The translations under genes and the position numbers were made by a program. The notes beneath the pieces were generated by a model that was given only the letters and a program-made list of their open reading frames with translations, searched no databases and was not told where the DNA came from. DNA of 12,615 bases from UBA11996 sp964394975 (GTDB taxonomy: Bacteria > Chloroflexota > Dehalococcoidia > Lucifugimonadales > UBA826), in the NCBI GenBank assembly GCA_964394975.1, contig CAYMZR010000056.1, positions 1 to 12,615 on the forward strand. Direction: 5' to 3'. Positions 1 to 7,221 of this stretch are shown piece after piece (position 1 is the stretch's first letter; each line of letters begins with the position of its first letter).

Positions 1-4
1 TAAA

Positions 5-353
5 TGGTGGAGACGGGGGAGGGTCGAACTCCCCGTCCAGAAGACACCCCGACCGGGATATACTACAGGCTTATCCGATCATTAAGTTCGACTGTTCAAG
101 CCCCGACCGGCTAGCGCTTGAAACAGACTAGCCGATAGTCTTTAGCCAGATATATCGGCATTTAACTGGCTGCACCCCGTCTATTGTCGCCCTTTCACTA
201 CCTTCGGGGATCGGACGTGAAGGACGTAGCCGCTTAAGCGGCTAGTGCTAGCTCTTTGTTGCCAGTTACTTTTTTGCCCTCTTGTTAACGGGGTGGAAGG
301 CGCCCCGACCTGCAATCCCGCGGTGACATCCCCTGTCGAATCCGCGCGTCCCC
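5..353 (-). ncRNA. ssrA: tmRNA (transfer-messenger RNA)
   Basis: tmRNA rescues stalled ribosomes by acting first as tRNA-Ala and then as the mRNA for a degradation tag. Read on the minus strand, the 5' end GGGGACG (353-347) pairs with CGTCTCC just before the ACCA end at position 5, giving a 7-bp acceptor stem with one G-U. The near-universal GGATTCGAC motif follows the 5' arm, and a T-arm with TTCGA lies near the 3' end. The 349-nt length is normal for a one-piece tmRNA. An internal reading frame at 278-234 encodes a tag ending in LALAA. CCA is encoded. The small open frames that can be drawn across this region are not genes. Confidence 0.96.
234..278 (-). other. tmRNA tag-peptide reading frame
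   Basis: The tag frame inside ssrA reads GKKVTGNKELALAA followed by TAA at 236-234. GGC at 278-276 is taken as the resume codon because it is preceded by A at -4 and G at -3, as in the E. coli tmRNA, and because Dehalococcoides-type tags also begin with Gly. An in-frame TAA lies three codons before GGC, which limits the possible start to GGC or the GAG before it. The stop codon lies in the TTAA loop of a perfect 7-bp hairpin (227-244), the expected helix 5 position. The LALAA end is the usual degron read by ClpXP-type proteases. Confidence 0.8.
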
Positions 354-481
354 ATGCGAGTTGAAATTCTATCACGGATGAGACTTTTAAAGGTGTTTAT
401 AGTGCTTATTTCCAATTTAGTGTTTATGTTGCAAATCAGATATACAATCTAAGAATTAGAAGAATTGTTAAAGGAGTAGAA
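354..481. other. Divergent spacer between ssrA and hyi
   Basis: This AT-rich 128-bp spacer carries the ssrA promoter on the minus strand. For hyi on the plus strand a weak -10 candidate is TACAAT at 443-448, without a TG extension or a recognisable -35. A strong Shine-Dalgarno AAGGAG lies at 471-476. No terminator or repeat was seen. Confidence 0.4.
366..374 (-). promoter_or_regulatory. Extended -10 promoter of ssrA
   Basis: On the minus strand this reads TGATAGAAT, a TG-N extended -10 with the hexamer TAGAAT. The hexamer ends 12 nt before the mature tmRNA 5' end, which leaves a leader of about 5 nt for RNase P to remove. No convincing -35 box is visible at 16-18 bp. The call rests on motif and position only. 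Confidence 0.5.
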
Positions 482-1261
482 ATGCCAAATTTTGCAGCGA
501 ATCTGAGCATGATGTTCAATGAAATAGATTTTACGGAGCGGTTTAAGGCTGCTGCCGACACAGGTTTTAAGGCCGTGGAATATTTGTTTCCTTACGATTA
601 TTCGAAAGACCAATTGGTAAATTTGCTTGGAGAAAATGATTTACTGCAAGTCTTACACAATCTTCCTGCCGGGGATTGGAATTCAGGAGAAAGAGGGATC
701 GCTTGTCTTCCAGACAGAGTTAGCGAATTTAGAGAGGGTGTCGGTTTGGCAGTGGAATATGCCTCGGCTTTGAGCTGTCCACAGGTAAATTGCCTGGCGG
801 GCATAAAGCCAGAATCCGTATCGGATCAAGCGGCTCAAGATACTTTCGTAGCCAACCTTCAATATGCGGCACCGATTATGAAAGAGGCGGGAGTGAAGCT
901 CATCGTAGAGAGTATTAACATAATAGATATTCCCGGGTTTTTCTTAAATCGAACAAACCAGGCTACAGAATTACTAAAGATAGTGGGATCAGATAACCTT
1001 ACCTTGCAACACGATATTTACCACATGCAGATCATGGAAGGTGATTTGGCTAGAACGATTGAGTCAAATATTCAATTAATAACCCATATGCAATTGGCTG
1101 ATAATCCAGGTAGGCATGAACCTGGGACGGGGGAAATAAATTACGAATATTTATTTGACTTTATTGACCGGCTCGGCTATGAGGGTTGGATAGGCTGTGA
1201 ATATGTGCCGGCAGGTTCCACGATTGAAGGTCTAGATTGGATAAACCCCTACATCAAATAA
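482..1261 (+). CDS. hyi: Hydroxypyruvate isomerase
   Basis: This 259-residue cytoplasmic TIM-barrel enzyme of the xylose isomerase-like superfamily interconverts hydroxypyruvate and tartronate semialdehyde in glyoxylate metabolism. The length matches E. coli Hyi (258). Acidic and polar residues expected to hold the divalent metal are in place: E143 (IVESIN), D178 (QHDIYH), Q204 (HMQLAD) and E240 (GCEYVP). The opening NFAANLSMMFNE and the NLPAGDW segment near residue 60 are typical of the Hyi branch rather than of other sugar isomerases. The ATG start is set by AAGGAG 5 nt upstream. No tartronate semialdehyde reductase or glyoxylate carboligase is beside it, so the exact substrate is inferred from family; a related 2-keto sugar is possible. 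Confidence 0.88.
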   Translation: MPNFAANLSMMFNEIDFTERFKAAADTGFKAVEYLFPYDYSKDQLVNLLGENDLLQVLHNLPAGDWNSGERGIACLPDRVSEFREGVGLAVEYASALSCPQVNCLAGIKPESVSDQAAQDTFVANLQYAAPIMKEAGVKLIVESINIIDIPGFFLNRTNQATELLKIVGSDNLTLQHDIYHMQIMEGDLARTIESNIQLITHMQLADNPGRHEPGTGEINYEYLFDFIDRLGYEGWIGCEYVPAGSTIEGLDWINPYIK

Positions 1262-1290
1262 TTATCTTAGGCATCACATTTATTCGTGGG

Positions 1291-1299
1291 TGCTATACT
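1291..1299 (+). promoter_or_regulatory. Extended -10 promoter before the E1 gene
   Basis: TGCTATACT is an extended -10 (TG-C-TATACT) whose hexamer ends 30 nt before the GTG start of the E1 gene. No -35 match lies at the usual distance. It suggests that the E1 gene has its own promoter in the 68-bp gap after hyi, although read-through from hyi is also possible because no terminator is visible. Confidence 0.45.
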
Positions 1300-1329
1300 C
1301 TGTGACGAAGCATTTTGAGGTGGTGATTA

Positions 1330-3705
1330 GTGAAAATTGATACTGGCTCAGCTAGTACTGAGGCCCAACCTTCTGTTGAACTTTTGGAAACGATACAAGA
1401 TCGCGTTCTTTGGTTGGCGATGCAACTAGTCCACCATGCCAATAATATTCGGAAAAATCGGGATGGTACGAAAATAGGCGGACACCAAGCTTCTAGCGCA
1501 TCCATCGTTACCTTGATGACGTCTTTGTATTTCGACTTTATGAACAATCAGGACAGAATTTCTGTAAAACCACATGGGTCGCCGGTATTCCATGCCATTC
1601 AGTATCTTTTGGGGAATTTGGATTCGTCGTATTTGACGGAATTGAGGGCTCATCATGGTCTGCAGGCATACCCTAGCAGGACAAAAGATCCGGATGCGGT
1701 TGATTTCTCAACTGGGTCAGTAGGCCTTGGCCCAGTGGCTCCCAATTTTGCATCAATTGTTCGATCCTACAATAACTCCCACAATCATGGAGATCATCCA
1801 GACGGAAGATATATATCGATAGTTGGGGATGCCGAATTGGATGAAGGGTCCGTATGGGAAGCTATTGCTGAACCGGCCATGCAGGATGCCTCTGAGATAT
1901 TGTGGGTTGTAGATCTGAATCGCCAGAGCCTTGATAGAGTAATCCCGGGTATAAGGGTTGGCGCATGGAAAGAAATGTTTGTAGCCAATGGTTGGCATGT
2001 GGTTGAGGCTAAATACGGAGCTTTGTTAGAAGAGGCCTTTCTTTTACCAAAAGGGGAAATGCTAAGAGAAGCTATAGACAGTATGAGCAACCAAGTTTAT
2101 CAACGACTCTTACGAGTTAACGTTGAAGAATTACGCACATGGCTGCCTTCCTATACTGCCTATCCTGACGATATGAAAAAGTTCATATCAAATTGGGATG
2201 ATCAAGAATTGAATCTACTTTTTCATAATTTGGGAGGGCATGATTTTTCCACTCTTAGGAACGCTTTTGAGAATACCGACAAAACAAATGCACCTAGTGT
2301 TGTGTTTGCATATACCTTGAAAGGATACAGACTACCTTCCGTAGGGGATCCACAAAACCATTCCGTTACATTATCTGATAGCCAAATGGAAGAGCTTAGG
2401 CAAAATTTAAGTATTGGAAAAGGAAATATATGGGGTGGATTTGATGATGACTCTGATGAGCACAGATTTCTCGAGGAAACAGCTGAAAAATTAAACAGAC
2501 GAGAAACAGTAACACCACCACCTAATGAAGACATCCCATGGGACTTTGGCAGGAGATATTCAGGTTATATGTCGAGTCAGCAAATTTTTGGGTTAGTTTT
2601 GACAGATATGTCTAGAAGCCTGGGAGGCTTATCTAAGAGAATTGTCAGTGTTAGCCCGGATGTTGCGAGTTCTACGAATTTAGGAGGATGGATAAACAGA
2701 GTTGGTGTTTGGAAACTCGATGAAAGTGAAAATCTTCCAAAAGAAGAAATTGTGAGAGCTTTGAAATGGGAAGAATCAAGAAACGGACAACACATTGAAC
2801 TGGGTATTTCTGAAAATAATTTGTTCATGATGCTTGGTCAACTTGGCCTTTCTTACGAGATGAATGGAGAGATGTTATTTCCTATTGGCACCTTGTATGA
2901 TCCCTTTATCAGGAGAGGGCTAGATGCGTTCGTGTATAGCGTGTACTCAGGGGCCAAATTCATCGTAGTGGGGACTCCATCTGGTTTAAGCCTAGCGCCT
3001 GAGGGAGGAGCACATCAATCTATGATGACGGCTTCCATAGGAGTTGAAATGCCTCAACTGGATGCTTATGAGCCTTGTTTTGGCCAGGAATTAGAATGGA
3101 TCATGTTGTCAGCTCTACACCAGATCAGGAAGAGAGGTCAGTCAACATACCTGAGACTAACCAGCAAGCCGGTTGATCAGGACTTAATGCCATTACCTTC
3201 AGACCCAATGCAACTTGAATCATTAAGGTTGCAGGTTTTGAGAGGAGCCTATTGTCTTCGTGATCGTACATCAGGTTTATTTCATAATGAGGATGGCGCC
3301 GGTATAAATATTGTCAGTGCCGGTGCTATGATTCCTGAAGCTTGTGAAGCTAGTGACATTCTTTTTGACGAAGGCGTGCAAGCAAATGTTATCAATGTAA
3401 CAGGCCCTGGCCCATTGTACCGACACTATAGGGATTTAGTGAAGGAATCAGTTGAGAAAGGTTATGGTTTGTCAGAAGGCTTGGCATCACTTCTCCCAGG
3501 TCATATTGTAGGAGCACCGATTCTGACCTTAGCAGATGCCCACCCTCATTCTCTTTCCTGGGTTGGAGGGGCCATTGGGAGTAAAACAGTGTCTTTGGGT
3601 GTTGATGATTGGGGGCAATCTGGTAGTAGAGAAGATCTTTACCGAGAATATGGTACGGATGTCTCCACCATTGTAAATGCAGCCTTATCTTCCCTTGAGC
3701 TTTGA
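1330..3705 (+). CDS. aceE: Homodimeric-type 2-oxoacid (pyruvate) dehydrogenase E1
   Basis: This 791-residue thiamine diphosphate enzyme is of the AceE family, which decarboxylates a 2-oxoacid and passes the acyl group to a lipoyl-E2. The TPP/Mg motif is GDAELDEG (166-173) followed by VVDLNRQSLD (193-202), matching AceE GDGEMDE and NCNLQRLD. GGHQASSAS (50-58), PHGSP (81-85), H344 after TLKGY, the catalytic Glu E495 in GISEN, and H562 in EGGAHQS match AceE active-site positions. The end SLGVDDWGQSGSRE (755-768) is the AceE C-terminal signature. It is about 95 residues shorter than E. coli AceE (887). The GTG start is supported by GAGGTGG at 1317-1323. No E2 or E3 gene is present here. AceE paralogs acting on other 2-oxoacids such as 2-oxobutyrate are known, so pyruvate as substrate is inferred. 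Confidence 0.87.
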   Translation: MKIDTGSASTEAQPSVELLETIQDRVLWLAMQLVHHANNIRKNRDGTKIGGHQASSASIVTLMTSLYFDFMNNQDRISVKPHGSPVFHAIQYLLGNLDSSYLTELRAHHGLQAYPSRTKDPDAVDFSTGSVGLGPVAPNFASIVRSYNNSHNHGDHPDGRYISIVGDAELDEGSVWEAIAEPAMQDASEILWVVDLNRQSLDRVIPGIRVGAWKEMFVANGWHVVEAKYGALLEEAFLLPKGEMLREAIDSMSNQVYQRLLRVNVEELRTWLPSYTAYPDDMKKFISNWDDQELNLLFHNLGGHDFSTLRNAFENTDKTNAPSVVFAYTLKGYRLPSVGDPQNHSVTLSDSQMEELRQNLSIGKGNIWGGFDDDSDEHRFLEETAEKLNRRETVTPPPNEDIPWDFGRRYSGYMSSQQIFGLVLTDMSRSLGGLSKRIVSVSPDVASSTNLGGWINRVGVWKLDESENLPKEEIVRALKWEESRNGQHIELGISENNLFMMLGQLGLSYEMNGEMLFPIGTLYDPFIRRGLDAFVYSVYSGAKFIVVGTPSGLSLAPEGGAHQSMMTASIGVEMPQLDAYEPCFGQELEWIMLSALHQIRKRGQSTYLRLTSKPVDQDLMPLPSDPMQLESLRLQVLRGAYCLRDRTSGLFHNEDGAGINIVSAGAMIPEACEASDILFDEGVQANVINVTGPGPLYRHYRDLVKESVEKGYGLSEGLASLLPGHIVGAPILTLADAHPHSLSWVGGAIGSKTVSLGVDDWGQSGSREDLYREYGTDVSTIVNAALSSLEL

Positions 3706-3716
3706 TTTTATGCCTA

Positions 3717-3725
3717 TGCTAAAAT
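3717..3725 (+). promoter_or_regulatory. Extended -10 promoter before the AroQ-like gene
   Basis: TGCTAAAAT forms an extended -10 (TG-C-TAAAAT) ending 40 nt before the ATG at 3766. No -35 box is evident. It closely resembles the motifs at 1291-1299 and 7174-7182. Confidence 0.4.
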
Positions 3726-3765
3726 TCAGGGCCTGTGAAATAGAAGTTCATGTGGAGATGAATTG

Positions 3766-4194
3766 ATGACTAAAATATTGGTTGTTCATGGTGCTGGTAT
3801 AAATATGAGAGGAAAATCGCAGGTGGAGATTTTCGGTAGTGACACCATGGAAGATTACAGCAATCAAATAGAAAAATATGCGGAACAATTAGGGGTTGAA
3901 GTGGATATTTACCATTCAAATATAGAAGGTGAAGTTATCAATAAATTTTACCAAGCACATGAGGATGACTATGATGCTGCCGTCATAAATCCTGCTGGGT
4001 ATTCATCCGGGCATCCTGCCTTGGCAGCAGCTATTTCACAAGTGGAATATCCTACAATAGAAGTTCATATTTCCAATCCTGCAGCTAGAGGTAGTTCCTC
4101 TCAAATAGCTCCTTCCTGCAGGGGAGTAATTACAGGGTTTGGACTGTACGGGTATTACATGGCAATAAAGGCTATCAAAGACATAACGGGTTAA
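3766..4194 (+). CDS. AroQ-fold protein (type II dehydroquinase-like) with altered active site
   Basis: This 142-residue protein aligns along its whole length with type II 3-dehydroquinate dehydratase (AroQ), the flavodoxin-like enzyme of the shikimate pathway. Fold-level features remain: the N-terminal strand KILVVHG, SNIEGEVI (51-58), NPAGY (75-79), EVHISN (99-104) and GVITGFG (120-126). Most catalytic residues are changed: the Asn of GPN is G11, the loop Arg is S18, the catalytic Tyr is F23, the His of GAYTH is S81 (a His sits at 83), and the segment with the second Arg is about three residues shorter. E99, H101 and R108 remain. Normal dehydroquinase activity is therefore doubtful; a related dehydratase or a binding protein is possible. 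ATG at 3766 is preferred over TTG at 3763 because GGAG at 3754-3757 is 8 nt away and the family begins at this Met. Confidence 0.8.
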   Translation: MTKILVVHGAGINMRGKSQVEIFGSDTMEDYSNQIEKYAEQLGVEVDIYHSNIEGEVINKFYQAHEDDYDAAVINPAGYSSGHPALAAAISQVEYPTIEVHISNPAARGSSSQIAPSCRGVITGFGLYGYYMAIKAIKDITG

Positions 4195-4218
4195 TGGACA
4201 GGATAAGGAATATCTGAT

Positions 4219-4893
4219 ATGAGATTTTCTATACCGATTGCGACACCGATTACATTATTGGTTCTGATGACTTTCTTTCTAATTTATCTGTCATGTGAGA
4301 CTGCATCCGATAGTCCCAATGAGATGACAGCCAAAACATACGACAGCCCTCCTCCTTTTTCTATCGACTCGACGAATGATTTTTCAGCTGTTTTTGAAAT
4401 GGAAAATGGAGGTAAATTCACTGTGGATTTATATGAGAAACTTGCACCAAAAACGGTTAATAATTTTGTATTTTTAGCGAGAGAAGGTTATTACGACAAT
4501 ACTACCTTTCATAGGGTAATTGATAATTTTATGGCACAAGGAGGCGATCCTTCTGGTACCGGAAGTGGTAGCCCGGGATATTATTTTGATAATGAGTTGC
4601 ATGTAGATGCTAGGCATGACTCAGCCGGAGTCCTTTCTATGGCAAACAAGGGGTTAGTTAATGGGAAAGGGACTAACGGAAGCCAATTTTTTATAACATT
4701 TACACCCACCGAATCTTTGGATGGGTTTGACTCCAATGATAAACCTAAGGATTGTTCATCGGACTCTTGCCATTCGGTTTTTGGGAAAGTTGTTAATGGT
4801 ATGGATGTCGTGAATAGTATATCTAGAAGAGACCCAAGCACTGCCAGCAAGGCAGGCGATGGCATAAGGTCAATTACAATTAAGTCGGACTAG
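4219..4893 (+). CDS. Exported cyclophilin-type peptidyl-prolyl isomerase, probable lipoprotein
   Basis: This 224-residue protein has a hydrophobic N-terminal segment (about 5-25) ending in LSC at C26. The lipobox is imperfect, with Tyr at -3, so lipidation is likely but not certain. A Ser/Pro-rich linker leads to a cyclophilin domain (about 56-222) that should catalyse proline cis-trans isomerisation outside the membrane. Core active-site motifs are present: FHRVI (97-101) with R99, FMAQGGDP (104-111) with Q107, and NGSQFFIT (153-160). The position of the cyclosporin-contacting Trp of human CypA is S166. An insertion at about 170-185 carries C179 and C184, which could form a disulfide. AAGGAA lies 8 nt before the ATG. 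It starts 24 nt after the AroQ-like gene and is probably co-transcribed. Its TAG shares the CTAG tetranucleotide with the opposite gene's stop. Confidence 0.9.
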   Translation: MRFSIPIATPITLLVLMTFFLIYLSCETASDSPNEMTAKTYDSPPPFSIDSTNDFSAVFEMENGGKFTVDLYEKLAPKTVNNFVFLAREGYYDNTTFHRVIDNFMAQGGDPSGTGSGSPGYYFDNELHVDARHDSAGVLSMANKGLVNGKGTNGSQFFITFTPTESLDGFDSNDKPKDCSSDSCHSVFGKVVNGMDVVNSISRRDPSTASKAGDGIRSITIKSD

Positions 4894-7022
4894 GAAATTT
4901 GACTCGGATATGTACGTTCAATGGTAAATCGAAACAATTTTCCTGCTGTCCCAATCCATGTCCCGTCTGATACGTATGCTGAGCCTACCAACGGGTGATT
5001 ATTTATTCTGATTGTGTGACTGGCATTCGTGGCTGTTACCAAAAGAGTGCCTTTTCCAAAAACAAAGTTGCACCCTGAAAATTCTTCCAGGTCAGTTTCT
5101 GGGCCCGTGATTATGTGGCGGGCAAAAATTGATTTAAACAGGCTTGTATTGGGTAATTTGTCAAAATTCAGCGCTTGATTTCCAGATTCATCACTTATGA
5201 ATCCGTACGGTTTTGGCAACGAATTTCTGTATATGGCGACTATAGCAATCAAAAGAATTACAATCGATATGGGAATAATAAGTTCCAAAGGGATGTTTGT
5301 TTTAGACGAATCGTCGGGTTCAGATGGTATGACGGTCGGTGCTTGAGGTGGGGGAGGCGAATAGGGTTGGGCCGGTGCCAGGGGTATCAACCTCGAATCC
5401 AAGATTAGGTTACCGGTTGCTCTCGAATAGGTCCTTTCAGCATAATCCAATTGAATGTTGAATATAGTCGAAATTTGGCCGGGCTTGTTGGGAGAGAAAA
5501 TCACATCATACATCCAGGCTTTCCCATCAGCATCTGGGGAGCGAGGATTGATTCTCAGACCTCCATTAAATTGTGAATCATTGGTGATTTGAGGCCTTAT
5601 CGATGATGGTAAAACGGCGTATGGTGAATCCTTCACCTTCACATATAAAGTAGCCACAGTGTATTCCTCTCCCACAAACAAATTTGTCGTATAGAGCGGA
5701 ATCATTTCAATTGAAGGAAATATTTGGGCTTCGAATATGAAATCACGAGTAAGGTGGTAATTAACATTTGGCCAGCCTAGTTGGAGGGAAACTCCATACT
5801 TTCCCTCCTCCAGAGGTGCCGGAATACTGGCTGAATAGTAACCATCCCCAGATACTAGGTCACCATCATTTCCGTCATCTTTAAGTTTGTACATTACAGA
5901 TGTGTCTAATGGGGTTGTAATCTCTGCTGTCATTGAAGCTCCGTCAGTCATAGAAGTAAGAGATTGGGCTTCTGTTATGAAGGCTGAGATAGTAGCTGCC
6001 TCGTCAGTGGGCACTACTTCAGGTATCTGTAAATTAAGACTATATTTGTTTGACGTTAAATACCAGGAAGATACCAGGCCACTTATTCCGGTTACGTCCA
6101 CGTTCCATATACCTGGAATGGGTTCATTTATTATCCAAATTACGGCATTCGGGGTGTCAATAACTGAAGATGAGGCTCTGTCCCCCGTAGATGCTTCTAA
6201 CCCGTCAGGATTTTTTAACCTTAGAGAGCCGGCATTGTTATCTCTATAGAATAAAGCCATTATGTACTCAGTTCCAGGTAAGACCTCTATGTCTGATATA
6301 AACAGATCGCTAAAAGTGAGTTTCTTTTCCCCCGAAGAAATCAATTTCCCCTTGTTGTCTGTGGACAACAAGTGGTCTGTGAATAATTTGAGACCGAAAA
6401 TGGTGTCGAGTTGGAATACGTTTCCACCGGTAGAACTTGCTAGAGTTTTAGACACTTCTGAAGTGGAAGTAGGGGTGCCCGATAGTGAAAAGCTGGATAC
6501 ATGCCATTGTCTTCCAAAGAATAGATCCAAAACAGGATCGATTCTATTACTAATGTATTCTTGTTGGTTCGGGTAATTGTTGGTACTGATAAGGTATATT
6601 CCCGAACCAGGTGGTGCACTTTCCATATCTAACAGACCATACGATTCTCCCACAGTTTGATCGACTTCTATTCCTAGAGTAGTGTCACTTTCAGAATTTA
6701 AAATAGTTTGGTGGATTTGTTCGGCGAATTCTCCAAAATTGGTATTACCTGCTCGGTAAGGACCAATATAGTTGCTAGGCGCATCCATCGGCATGAAATA
6801 GAAGTCATCACCCTTATTAATGGTCGACATAAGACCAATTATCGTATCTATCTGGTCGGAATGATATTGGTTTGAACTTATGGACTTTGTATCTATTCCC
6901 AAGATCACTACTCTATTGTCTAGTTTTTCATCCGCAAATATTTGCGCCACGCTTGCAAGGGTCAAAAATAAAAAAGCTGCTAGGATGATGGAACTGAATA
7001 CCAATTTAGTTGTTGTATTCAT
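4890..7022 (-). CDS. Type I membrane protein with VWA-like and Ig-like ectodomain
   Basis: This 710-residue envelope protein has a signal peptide (about 1-30, VAQIFA-DE). A VWA-like Rossmann domain (about 37-220) follows, recognisable by RVVILGIDT, GSGIYLIST and a TGGNVFQLD end, but it lacks the DxSxS metal site. Beta-rich segments follow (about 235-540), including DDGNDGD...SGDGYYS near 382-397, a pattern common in Ig-like domains attached to bacterial VWA proteins. A Pro-rich stalk (549-568), one transmembrane helix (about 578-598) and a cytoplasmic tail of about 110 residues complete it. The tail ending IRINNHPL...DGTWIGTAGKLFRF faintly resembles the C-terminal half of an FHA domain without its phosphopeptide-binding residues. 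The role is unknown; adhesion or envelope sensing is possible. The start is an ATG with a weak GAGAAG upstream. The domain layout is firm, the function is not. Confidence 0.85.
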   Translation of the reverse strand: MNTTTKLVFSSIILAAFLFLTLASVAQIFADEKLDNRVVILGIDTKSISSNQYHSDQIDTIIGLMSTINKGDDFYFMPMDAPSNYIGPYRAGNTNFGEFAEQIHQTILNSESDTTLGIEVDQTVGESYGLLDMESAPPGSGIYLISTNNYPNQQEYISNRIDPVLDLFFGRQWHVSSFSLSGTPTSTSEVSKTLASSTGGNVFQLDTIFGLKLFTDHLLSTDNKGKLISSGEKKLTFSDLFISDIEVLPGTEYIMALFYRDNNAGSLRLKNPDGLEASTGDRASSSVIDTPNAVIWIINEPIPGIWNVDVTGISGLVSSWYLTSNKYSLNLQIPEVVPTDEAATISAFITEAQSLTSMTDGASMTAEITTPLDTSVMYKLKDDGNDGDLVSGDGYYSASIPAPLEEGKYGVSLQLGWPNVNYHLTRDFIFEAQIFPSIEMIPLYTTNLFVGEEYTVATLYVKVKDSPYAVLPSSIRPQITNDSQFNGGLRINPRSPDADGKAWMYDVIFSPNKPGQISTIFNIQLDYAERTYSRATGNLILDSRLIPLAPAQPYSPPPPQAPTVIPSEPDDSSKTNIPLELIIPISIVILLIAIVAIYRNSLPKPYGFISDESGNQALNFDKLPNTSLFKSIFARHIITGPETDLEEFSGCNFVFGKGTLLVTATNASHTIRINNHPLVGSAYVSDGTWIGTAGKLFRFTIERTYPSQIS

Positions 7023-7118
7023 GAAGCACTTCTCAGGTTTGGCTTTTCAATGACTTTTTGCAGGGCAAATTTTTCAGATTTGTATAAAAATTATGTTCTA
7101 ACTTTATAAGATTTTATG

Positions 7119-7149
7119 TTAGATTGAACTATCAAAAGGTTCAATCTAA
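7119..7149. repeat. Perfect 11-bp inverted repeat, possible operator
   Basis: TTAGATTGAAC (7119-7129) and GTTCAATCTAA (7139-7149) are perfect reverse complements separated by 9 bases. Neither strand continues into a T-run, so it does not look like an intrinsic terminator. Each arm contains TTGAAC, placed 17 bases from a TAA-rich hexamer in the other arm on the same strand, so the repeat also imitates a pair of opposed -35/-10 arrangements. A dimeric regulator site between divergent genes is the simplest reading. Confidence 0.65.
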
Positions 7150-7173
7150 ATTGAGTATCATTTTTGCCGAACC

Positions 7174-7182
7174 TGCTATAGT
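7174..7182 (+). promoter_or_regulatory. Extended -10 promoter of the small lipoprotein gene
   Basis: TGCTATAGT (TG-C-TATAGT) ends 39 nt before the ATG at 7222. There is no good -35 at normal spacing; TTGAGT at 7151-7156 is 20 bases away. The motif nearly repeats TGCTATACT before the E1 gene. Confidence 0.45.
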
Positions 7183-7221
7183 GGCCACCTTTTACTCCAC
7201 TAAAATACAAAGTGTGCCAAG

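Larger units (their letters stand above)
7023..7221. promoter_or_regulatory. Divergent intergenic regulatory region
   Basis: This AT-rich spacer separates the VWA-like gene (minus) from the small lipoprotein gene (plus). It holds a perfect inverted repeat at 7119-7149 and an extended -10 for the plus-strand gene at 7174-7182. No open frame or RNA gene was recognised, and a convincing promoter for the minus gene could not be fixed because many AT-rich hexamers compete. Confidence 0.55.

Noticed and set aside
181..375. 64-residue open frame on the minus strand
   Set aside because: It lies within the tmRNA gene and has no protein-like features; the RNA structure explains the sequence.
5887..6249. 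120-residue open frame on the plus strand
   Set aside because: It is fully antisense to the VWA-like gene, whose frame shows clear domain and membrane features; no ribosome site or recognisable protein pattern.
7119..7149. Inverted repeat as an intrinsic terminator
   Set aside because: No T-run follows the stem on either strand and it lies between divergent gene starts, where a terminator is not expected.
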